In this document: positions 1 to 4,607 of the stretch, piece by piece
Layout: each line of letters starts with the position of its first letter
Position numbering within the stretch: position 1 is the stretch's first letter
From: Cypionkella sp.
Lineage (GTDB): Bacteria > Pseudomonadota > Alphaproteobacteria > Rhodobacterales > Rhodobacteraceae
Reading direction: 5' to 3'
NCBI GenBank assembly: GCA_018063485.1
Contig: JAGPBG010000137.1
Span: forward strand, 1 to 6,483
DNA length: 6,483 bases
Made by a program: the position numbers and the translations under genes
The notes under the pieces: generated by a model
The model's database searches: none
What the model was told of the DNA's origin: nothing
Seen by the model: only the letters and a program-made list of their open reading frames with translations

Positions 1-53
1 TCGCCAAAAGCGGCATCCAGAAGCAGCGCGGGGATCAGCAGAACAGCAGACAT
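1..53 (-). CDS. cobD: Adenosylcobinamide-phosphate synthase CobD/CbiB, N-terminal fragment (partial)
   Basis: Only the first 17 codons are inside the window; the gene runs off the left edge. The reverse complement reads MSAVLLIPALLLDAAFG, followed by a codon beginning GA (Glu or Asp). A hydrophobic first helix with LLLD and then G[DE] matches the N-terminus of CobD/CbiB, the integral-membrane enzyme that attaches the aminopropanol arm to adenosylcobyric acid late in cobalamin synthesis. An AAAAGG ribosome-binding-like stretch (60-65 on this strand) lies 6 nt before the ATG at 51-53, which supports the start. The gene is divergent from the 116-aa hypothetical protein. I see no cobalamin riboswitch in its short leader. 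With so little sequence, another membrane protein with a similar first helix is possible. Confidence 0.55.
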   Translation of the reverse strand, partial: MSAVLLIPALLLDAAFG

Positions 54-110
54 TTCAGGCCTTTTGTGAATTTGCGCGAGAGAAACCGATTACGACGGGC
101 TTTGCAACCG

Positions 111-141
111 GCTGTTTTGATGAATATCGCGACAAAACAGC
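111..141. promoter_or_regulatory. 9-bp perfect inverted repeat in the cobD/hypothetical divergent gap
   Basis: GCTGTTTTG (111-119) is the exact reverse complement of CAAAACAGC (133-141), with a 13-nt spacer. It lies between two divergent starts (51-53 and 268) and has no T-run on either side, so an operator is more likely than a terminator. Inside it, TTGAT-N4-ATCGC (117-130) matches 8 of 10 positions of the FNR/FnrL consensus TTGAT-N4-ATCAA. The repeat is seen directly; regulator identity is a guess. Confidence 0.35.
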
Positions 142-223
142 AACGCTCTCGATGCTTTTGTGCAACAGATAACCGGAACCATATTTCTAACCATTTTCTG
201 CGCACATTCTTTTCATGGAGCTG

Positions 224-237
224 TTACGTTTTACGTT
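224..237. repeat. Tandem 7-bp repeat TTACGTT x2
   Basis: TTACGTT occurs twice head to tail (224-230, 231-237), about 30 nt upstream of the start of the 116-aa gene. It may be part of that gene's promoter or a binding site, or simply chance. Just downstream TTGTC-GCAA-GACAA (244-257) can form a 5-bp hairpin with a GNRA-type loop that overlaps the first bases of the ribosome-binding site. Confidence 0.25.
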
Positions 238-267
238 AACTCTTGTCGCAAGACAAAGGAGCGCATG

Positions 268-618
268 ATGTTGGAATTCCTGCCGAAAGAGATTGCTGAC
301 GGACTTGAGGCTGCGCGCCGCGCTGATCGCAGCCGCAAATCGCGTCTGCGTGTGCAGGTGGGTGAGGCGGTATTTCCAGTGCTGCGATTCTGGCACGATG
401 GCTTTGTGCTCGATGGCTCACTTACGCCCAAACTGCGGGGTCTGGTCGATGTTTACGATGGCGCGCGACACATATTCCAGTGCCTGATCGTGGCCTCCAC
501 AGAAGAAAACGGTGATCTGGTTTGCGAATTCAAACGCTCGACCGCTGTGCGTGATAGCGCGCCGCTGGATTATTGGCGCGATGAAAATACCCCGGTTGCG
601 CTTTTGCCCAGGGCCTGA
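268..618 (+). CDS. Conserved hypothetical protein, Rhodobacterales type (116 aa)
   Basis: Function unknown. The protein looks familiar as a small protein conserved in Rhodobacterales, but I know of no assigned role. It is soluble: no signal peptide or membrane segment. A basic N-terminal helix (residues about 8-28, rich in Arg) is followed by an apparently beta-rich core (RLRVQVGEAVFPVLRFW, 26-42; then FVLDG, LRGLVDVYDGARHIFQCLIV at 57-76) and an acidic tail. The Arg-rich start followed by short beta strands is faintly PilZ-like, but the PilZ D/NxSxxG motif is not clear, so I do not assign it. I chose ATG 268 because AAGGAG at 256-261 lies 6 nt upstream; ATG 265 is only 3 nt away, and the longer reading from 160 has no ribosome-binding site. 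The gene stands alone, divergent from cobD and convergent with the lyase gene. Confidence 0.8.
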   Translation: MLEFLPKEIADGLEAARRADRSRKSRLRVQVGEAVFPVLRFWHDGFVLDGSLTPKLRGLVDVYDGARHIFQCLIVASTEENGDLVCEFKRSTAVRDSAPLDYWRDENTPVALLPRA

Positions 619-636
619 GTGCCGTCAGCTAACCGT

Positions 637-661
637 GGCGGGGGCGAAGATAAACCCCGCC
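637..661. terminator. Possible bidirectional terminator hairpin between convergent genes
   Basis: GGCGGGG (637-643) pairs perfectly with CCCCGCC (655-661) around an 11-nt loop. It sits between the convergent stops at 616-618 and 688-690, the right place for a shared terminator. Neither side has a U-tract, so it is not a canonical intrinsic terminator and may only protect 3' ends. Confidence 0.35.
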
Positions 662-687
662 TCCTGGCGCGAAAATCGTCGTCTGAT

Positions 688-1860
688 CTATTGCAGATCG
701 GAAAACGCGGCCTGCAACCGCTCAACCGCTTCGGCCACCACAGAGCGCGGGGTGGCAAGGTTGAAACGCAGGAAGTTCTCGCCGCCGCTGCCAAACGGGC
801 TGCCATGGTTCACGGCAATTTTCGCGGTCTTTTCAACGCGGCCACAGAATTCTGCATGACTCATTCCGGTATCGGTGAAATCGACCCAAGCCAGATAGGT
901 GGATTCGAGTGGCATGGATTTGATGCCCGGAACTTTGGCAAGCCCTGCATCGAACAGCTTGCGGTTGCCGTCGATATAGGTGCTCACCGCATCCACCCAG
1001 GCGGCACCCTCGGGCGAATAGGCTGCGGTTGCCATCACGATGCCGAAGGAGTTGGCCGAAATGCCCAAAGCATTCATCCGGGTGGCAAATTTCGCGCGCA
1101 AAGCCGGATCAGTGATGATCACATTGCCTGAATGGCCGCCTGCGATGTTGAAGGTCTTGGTGGTGGCGGTCATCATCACCAGACGGTCGGCGATATCGGG
1201 GGTTGCCACGGCCATGGCGTGATGCTTTTGGCCCGGCATCACCAGATCGTGGTGAATCTCGTCCGAGACCAGGATCAGATCATGGCGTTTGCAGAAATCA
1301 GCGACGCCGCGCAGTTCTTCCATCGTCCAGACCCGGCCGCCCGGATTGTGCGGCGAACACAGGATCATCATGGTCTCGCGCCCCGTCATCTGGGCATCCC
1401 AAGCGGTGAAATCCATCTCATAGCGGCCGGCGTTGTTGATCAGCGCGCATTCGACAACCTCGCGCCCGGCGGCTTTGATCACGCGGGCAAAGGCGTGATA
1501 AACTGGCGTGGTCAGCACAACGCCGTCGCCCGGTCGGGTGAACGCATCCACGCAAAGCCCGGTGCCGTTTACAAGGCCATGCGTGGTAAACACCCCGGCC
1601 TTGTCGATCTGCCAGCCGTGGCGGTTTTTCATCCACCATTCGATCGCATTCAGATAATCGGATTCGTCGCCGAAATAGCCATAGATACCGTGATCAAGCA
1701 TGCCTTGCAGTGCGTTTTGCACGCAGGCTGGTGGGCGGAAATCCATATCGGCGACCCACATCGCAATCCCACCTTTGGCCGGAACGCCGTAGATCGGTTC
1801 CATCATGTCCCATTTCGCGGAATGGGTGCCAATGCGGCTGATGCAGGTATCGAAATCCAT
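688..1860 (-). CDS. patB: MalY/PatB-family PLP-dependent C-S lyase (cystathionine beta-lyase type)
   Basis: This is a fold-type I PLP enzyme of the MalY/PatB subgroup. Such enzymes split the C-S bond of cystathionine or related cysteine conjugates to give a thiol, pyruvate and ammonia in the cytoplasm. At 390 aa it has the usual full length. Visible motifs are WVADMDF (35-41), the substrate-pocket region TPVYHAF (118-124), SPHNPGG (169-175, with the PLP-contacting Asn172), SDEIHHDL (199-206, with Asp200 expected to pair with the PLP ring nitrogen), TTKTFNIAG (233-241, with Lys235 as the Schiff-base lysine) and FLRFNLATPR (363-372, with Arg365 expected to bind the substrate carboxylate). The ATG at 1858-1860 has AAGGAG (1867-1872 on this strand) 6 nt upstream. 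The gene is divergent from def, and a 22-bp dyad lies in its leader or promoter. Substrate choice (cystathionine, cysteine, DMSP-derived or xenobiotic conjugates) cannot be read from sequence; annotation as an aminotransferase would be less specific. Confidence 0.92.
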   Translation of the reverse strand: MDFDTCISRIGTHSAKWDMMEPIYGVPAKGGIAMWVADMDFRPPACVQNALQGMLDHGIYGYFGDESDYLNAIEWWMKNRHGWQIDKAGVFTTHGLVNGTGLCVDAFTRPGDGVVLTTPVYHAFARVIKAAGREVVECALINNAGRYEMDFTAWDAQMTGRETMMILCSPHNPGGRVWTMEELRGVADFCKRHDLILVSDEIHHDLVMPGQKHHAMAVATPDIADRLVMMTATTKTFNIAGGHSGNVIITDPALRAKFATRMNALGISANSFGIVMATAAYSPEGAAWVDAVSTYIDGNRKLFDAGLAKVPGIKSMPLESTYLAWVDFTDTGMSHAEFCGRVEKTAKIAVNHGSPFGSGGENFLRFNLATPRSVVAEAVERLQAAFSDLQ

Positions 1861-1888
1861 CTTGCTCTCCTTGGTGTGGTCTGAAGTT

Positions 1889-1910
1889 CTGAATACTATA
1901 TATTATTCAG
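1889..1910. promoter_or_regulatory. 22-bp dyad (operator candidate) between patB and def
   Basis: CTGAATA (1889-1895) is the exact reverse complement of TATTCAG (1904-1910), around the 8-nt centre CTATATAT. It begins 28 nt upstream of the patB start, in an AT-rich island unlike the surrounding GC-rich sequence, and the TA-rich centre could also hold a -10 element. An extra CTGAA (1881-1885) repeats the left half. The geometry fits a dimeric repressor site; no regulator gene is in the window. Confidence 0.4.
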
Positions 1911-1944
1911 GAAGTCTTACTGGTTTTTGATTAATAAATGGAAC

Positions 1945-1995
1945 ATCGTAACGATATTATGCATTGGTTCGGGAAATATTCCTTTCAGATATTCC
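1945..1995. promoter_or_regulatory. Cluster of short palindromes upstream of def
   Basis: Three small symmetric elements lie in the AT-rich part of the def upstream region: ATCGT-A-ACGAT (1945-1955), GGAA-ATA-TTCC (1972-1982), and a second ATATTCC (1989-1995) exactly 13 bp after the first (1976-1982). TATTAT (1955-1960) could be a -10 element, but I see no convincing -35 at the right distance. This is probably the def operon promoter region; the exact start is not determinable. Confidence 0.25.
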
Positions 1996-2065
1996 CTGCC
2001 GTCGAGGTGGCAGTTTTCACCCCTCCCTCTTGCACCAAAACCCCACGCGCCGTAAATCCAGAAAC

Positions 2066-2578
2066 ATGATACGTCCAATCCTGATCCATCCTGATCCCCG
2101 CCTGAAAAAGCCCTGCGCCCCTGTGGTTGCGGTGACGCCCGAGATTGCCCAGCTTGCCGCCGATATGCTGGAGACGATGTATGACGCGCCGGGCATCGGC
2201 TTGGCGGCACCGCAGGTTGGGGTGGTTTCCCGCGTTCTGGTGATGGATTGCATCAAGCAGGGCACGCCCGAGCCGATGGTTCTGATTAACCCGGAGCTGC
2301 TGTGGGCATCCGAGGATTTGAACAGCTATGAAGAAGGTTGTTTGTCGATCCCCGATCAATATGCCGAGGTGAGGCGCCCGGCTGCGGTGAAAGTCCGCTG
2401 GCTGGGGCTGGATGGGGCGGTGCATGAGCGACTGTTCGAGCGGCTTTGGGCCACCTGTGTTCAGCACGAAATGGACCATCTGGAGGGCAAATTGTTCATT
2501 GATTACCTTGGCCCGCTGAAACGCCAGATGATCACCCGCAAAATGGAAAAGCTGAAGCGCGAAAGGGCGCGGGAATGA
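2066..2578 (+). CDS. def: Peptide deformylase
   Basis: This metalloenzyme removes the formyl group from the N-terminal methionine of nascent proteins at the ribosome exit. At 170 aa it has the normal bacterial length. All three family motifs are intact: GIGLAAPQVG (43-52), EEGCLSIP (89-96, with metal ligand Cys92) and QHEMDHLEG (133-141, with metal ligands His134 and His138 and catalytic Glu135). The C-terminal tail from about 153 is a basic helix, as expected for ribosome contact. I start at ATG 2066 because MIRPILIHPDPRLKK is the usual family N-terminus; the reading continues upstream to 1964 only through a TTG and a stretch unlike any deformylase. There is no clear Shine-Dalgarno before 2066, so a weak site or a short-leader transcript is possible. 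Its stop overlaps the next start (ATGA), making it the first gene of the def/def-like/fmt operon. Confidence 0.95.
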   Translation: MIRPILIHPDPRLKKPCAPVVAVTPEIAQLAADMLETMYDAPGIGLAAPQVGVVSRVLVMDCIKQGTPEPMVLINPELLWASEDLNSYEEGCLSIPDQYAEVRRPAAVKVRWLGLDGAVHERLFERLWATCVQHEMDHLEGKLFIDYLGPLKRQMITRKMEKLKRERARE

Positions 2579-3078
2579 GTGTTCGCGCCTGTTTGCGCTG
2601 GCCGCATCCTGTGCTGCGCGCGCGCGCCGATGATGTGCCTGCGATCACGAATGAGGTGCGTGCGATCTGGACTGACATGATCGACACCATGGACGCGATG
2701 CCCGGCTACGGGCTGGCGGCGGTGCAAATCGGTATTGCGCTGCGGCTGGCTGTGGTGGATTGTTCCACCGAGCGCGGGCAGGCGATAAGAATGGCGAACC
2801 CCGAGATTCTGTACGCATCCGGCCAGATGCGTGAACACGAAGAGGCCTCGCCCAACCTGCCCGGAGTGTCAGCGGTGGTGAAGCGGCCCCGTGCAGTAAC
2901 GGTGCGGTTTCTGAATGATCAGGGGCAGATCGAAGAGCGCGATTTCGTGCATCTGTGGGCGACTTCGGTGCAGCATCAGATTGATCATCTGGCAGGGAAA
3001 ATGTACTTTGACCGGCTCTCTTCGCTGCGTCGCAGCATGTTGATTTCCAAGGCCGGGAAATGGCGGAAAGTGCAATGA
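2575..3078 (+). CDS. Degenerate peptide deformylase-like protein, probably not an active deformylase
   Basis: This 167-aa protein aligns along its whole length with the deformylase encoded just upstream, so the two are tandem paralogues. The active site differs. The first motif is [10 protein letters not shown] (44-53), with Val50 in place of the conserved Pro but Gln51 kept. The EGCLS region reads EEASPN (89-94), with Ser92 where the metal-binding Cys should be. The HExxH motif reads QHQIDH (133-138), keeping both histidines but replacing the catalytic Glu with Gln135. A normal deformylase needs that Cys and Glu, so hydrolysis by the usual mechanism is unlikely. Deformylase-like proteins near fmt are known in alphaproteobacteria as an annotated but uncharacterised group. 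ATG 2575 overlaps the def stop (ATGA) and its own stop overlaps fmt the same way, so it is probably co-translated with both. The intact frame and conserved fold residues argue against a pseudogene. It could bind formyl-Met peptides or ribosomes without cleaving, or pair with Def. Confidence 0.9.
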   Translation: MSVRACLRWPHPVLRARADDVPAITNEVRAIWTDMIDTMDAMPGYGLAAVQIGIALRLAVVDCSTERGQAIRMANPEILYASGQMREHEEASPNLPGVSAVVKRPRAVTVRFLNDQGQIEERDFVHLWATSVQHQIDHLAGKMYFDRLSSLRRSMLISKAGKWRKVQ

Positions 3079-3968
3079 AGCTGGTGTTCATGGGCACGCC
3101 GGAGTTTTCGGTTCCGGTGCTGCGGAAATTGGCACAAACTCATGATATTATAGCTGTTTACTGCCAACCGCCCCGACCCGCCGGGCGCGGCAAGGCGGAC
3201 CGGCCCAGTGCGGTGCAGGTCTGCGCGCAAGGGCTTGGATTGACGGTTCGCCATCCCGCTTCGCTGCGCAGCGAAGAGGTGCAGCATGAGTTTGCTGCAC
3301 TTGGCGCGGATGCAGCAATTGTGGTGGCCTATGGCTTGATCCTGCCGCAGCAGCTTCTGGACGCGCCGCGGCTTGGCTGTTTGAATATCCATGCCAGTCT
3401 GTTACCGCGCTGGCGAGGAGCGGCACCGATCCAGCGCGCGATCATGGCAGGGGATCGTGAAACCGGCGTTTGCATCATGCAGATGGATGCCGGGCTGGAT
3501 ACCGGGCCGGTGCTGGCGCGGGAAGCGTTGGCGATCAGCGCTGAAGACACCACCGCCACGCTGCACGACCGGCTTTCGCAGATGGGCGCGCGGTTGATTG
3601 TTCAGACCCTGGAACGGCTGCCTTTGCCGGCGGTGCCGCAGGCAATCGAAGGCGTGACCTATGCTGCCAAGATCGACAAGGCCGAGGCACGGGTGGATTG
3701 GACGCGCCCTGCTGCCGAAGTGGCGCGGATGATCAGGGGCCTGTCGCCCTTTCCGGGTGCGTATACGATGGTGAAGGGCGAGCGGTTAAAGCTGCTCAAT
3801 GCCCGCGAAACCACTGGCAGCGGCCAGCCGGGGCAAGTGCTGCGGGGCTTTACCATTGCTTGCGGGCAGGGGGCGGTCGAGATCACCCAAGCCCAACGCG
3901 AGGGTAAACGGGCTGTCCCCGCCGAAGAACTTTTGCGCGGTTTGACTTTGCCCGTGATTTTGGCCTGA
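3075..3968 (+). CDS. fmt: Methionyl-tRNA formyltransferase
   Basis: Fmt transfers a formyl group from 10-formyl-tetrahydrofolate to Met on initiator tRNA, the step that Def later reverses on the protein. From ATG 3075 it is 297 aa, close to the usual length. The N-terminal Rossmann domain starts [16 protein letters not shown]. The tRNA-acceptor loop is [10 protein letters not shown] (31-40). The formyl-folate site is [18 protein letters not shown] (103-120), with Asn104 and His106, and Asp142 in MDAGLDTGP completes the Asn/His/Asp catalytic set. The C-terminal tRNA-binding domain begins around [10 protein letters not shown] (196-205) and ends rather abruptly at [10 protein letters not shown] prefer 3075 over the in-frame ATG at 3060 because it forms an ATGA overlap with the upstream stop, has GGAAAG (3065-3070) just ahead, and gives the standard [11 protein letters not shown] start. 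It is the last gene of the deformylase operon; no strong terminator follows directly. Confidence 0.96.
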   Translation: MKLVFMGTPEFSVPVLRKLAQTHDIIAVYCQPPRPAGRGKADRPSAVQVCAQGLGLTVRHPASLRSEEVQHEFAALGADAAIVVAYGLILPQQLLDAPRLGCLNIHASLLPRWRGAAPIQRAIMAGDRETGVCIMQMDAGLDTGPVLAREALAISAEDTTATLHDRLSQMGARLIVQTLERLPLPAVPQAIEGVTYAAKIDKAEARVDWTRPAAEVARMIRGLSPFPGAYTMVKGERLKLLNARETTGSGQPGQVLRGFTIACGQGAVEITQAQREGKRAVPAEELLRGLTLPVILA

Positions 3969-4102
3969 TCCTGTCGAAAACCGTCAGCAGGCCCGGCTCT
4001 GCCGCAGCAAAAGGCGGCTGCCATGGATAGCGCGAGAAATCGGGTCGTTACCGCCTCTGCTGATCATGCCGCGCGGGGCGCGGGGATCGTGCAGGCCTGT
4101 CT

Positions 4103-4130
4103 AGGCAAATCAGCCGCGCCGATTTTGCCT
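4103..4130. other. Hairpin in the fmt-to-GlsB gap
   Basis: AGGCAAATC (4103-4111) pairs with GATTTTGCCT (4121-4130) as 9 base pairs with one bulged T, around a 9-nt loop (AGCCGCGCC). It is 135 nt after the fmt stop and 110 nt before the GlsB-type start. No T-run follows it on either strand, so a structured leader, 3' end or small RNA element is as likely as a terminator. The rest of the gap (3969-4240) holds no gene I can support. Confidence 0.35.
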
Positions 4131-4149
4131 GATCGCGCGCAGGATGCTG

Positions 4150-4206
4150 GCGGGCGCGTGACAGCCGAATTCATGCGACCAGCCATTTCAATTGCCGCCC
4201 GCTGGT
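4150..4206 (+). other. Two mutually exclusive stems in the leader of the GlsB-type gene
   Basis: GCGGGCG (4150-4156) can pair with CGCCCGC (4196-4202), and ACCAGC (4178-4183) can pair with GCTGGT (4201-4206). The two stems share bases 4201-4202, so only one can form. They end 35 nt before the start codon at 4241. This could be a leader switch, but short GC stems arise easily by chance here. Confidence 0.2.
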
Positions 4207-4240
4207 CCCATATGTGACGAGGATTGAAATGGAGGTTCCC

Positions 4241-4477
4241 ATGGGGCTTATCTTGATGATCATCATCGGTGCGGCGGCTGGCTTTTTCGCCACGAGGATG
4301 ATGCGGATGGAAACCGATATTCCGACCACGGTGGCGATTGGCGTTGGCGGCGCACTGATTGGTGGCTTTGTCTTACGGGCGCTGATCACGCTGACCGGCT
4401 GGATGGCGGGTTTTGTCGGCGCGGTTCTGGGAGCATTTCTGATCCTATGGCTGTGGAAAACCTATTTCCGCCGATAA
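4241..4477 (+). CDS. GlsB/YeaQ/YmgE-family small inner-membrane protein (transglycosylase-associated family)
   Basis: The 78-aa protein is almost entirely hydrophobic, with three predicted membrane segments (about 2-18, 30-50 and 56-73) and a basic end (WKTYFRR). The glycine pattern GVGGALIGG (34-42) at the second segment and the overall size fit the GlsB/YeaQ/YmgE family. Members are small membrane proteins often induced by stress; their biochemical role is unknown, and the name transglycosylase-associated does not imply enzyme activity. I chose ATG 4241 because GGAGG (4231-4235) lies 5 nt upstream; the in-frame GTG 4214 and ATG 4229 lack a good site and would add a polar, unusual N-terminus. 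The gene is monocistronic as far as can be seen: about 270 nt after fmt, and 130 nt before the next gene with a weak terminator between. I see no general-stress (GGAAC...GTT) promoter ahead of it. Confidence 0.85.
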   Translation: MGLILMIIIGAAAGFFATRMMRMETDIPTTVAIGVGGALIGGFVLRALITLTGWMAGFVGAVLGAFLILWLWKTYFRR

Positions 4478-4498
4478 AAGCGGGCGCTTTATTGTTTC
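4477..4498 (+). terminator. Weak intrinsic terminator after the GlsB-type gene
   Basis: AAAGC (4477-4481), loop GGGC, GCTTT (4486-4490), then ATTGTTTC, a T-rich run. It starts at the last base of the stop codon. The stem is only 5 bp, so termination may be inefficient. A second similar hairpin, CTTTG-CGGG-CAAAG (4531-4544), follows but lacks a T-run. Confidence 0.35.
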
Positions 4499-4511
4499 TA
4501 TTCAGGAAAAA

Positions 4512-4524
4512 GTAACCCGGTTAC
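4512..4524. promoter_or_regulatory. 13-bp palindrome GTAACC-C-GGTTAC (operator candidate)
   Basis: The arms GTAACC and GGTTAC are perfect reverse complements around one base, 84 nt upstream of the SGNH-like gene start. A weak promoter could follow it (TTGCGG at 4533-4538 and CTTAAT at 4555-4560, 16 nt apart), which would put the palindrome just upstream of the -35. Both calls are tentative. Confidence 0.3.
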
Positions 4525-4607
4525 GCTTTGCTTTGCGGGCAAAGTGTTGCAAGTCTTAATCAGCAAGAGGCCCGACAAAGCGGGCGCGAGTTGGAACAGG
4601 TTGGTTG

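Noticed and set aside
54..267. Cobalamin riboswitch upstream of cobD
   Set aside because: I looked for the conserved B12-box core on the minus strand of this short leader and saw nothing resembling it.
1132..1884. Long plus-strand reading frames (619-1131 and 1132-1884) antisense to the lyase gene
   Set aside because: They mirror the patB codons on the other strand, contain His- and Gly-rich low-plausibility sequence, lack ribosome-binding sites, and patB has all its catalytic motifs.
1940..1970. General-stress ECF promoter (GGAAC...GTT) upstream of def
   Set aside because: GGAAC is present at 1940-1944 but the nearest GTT is 22 nt further on, not the 16-17 nt required.
3984..4020. Terminator directly after fmt (GCCGC...GCGGC)
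   Set aside because: Only a 5-bp stem with an 8-nt loop and no T-run on either strand.
4023..4217. 64-codon plus-strand frame between fmt and the GlsB-type gene
   Set aside because: No recognisable domain, poorly placed ribosome-binding site, composition like non-coding sequence, and it spans the hairpins. A small gene is not excluded but I cannot support it.
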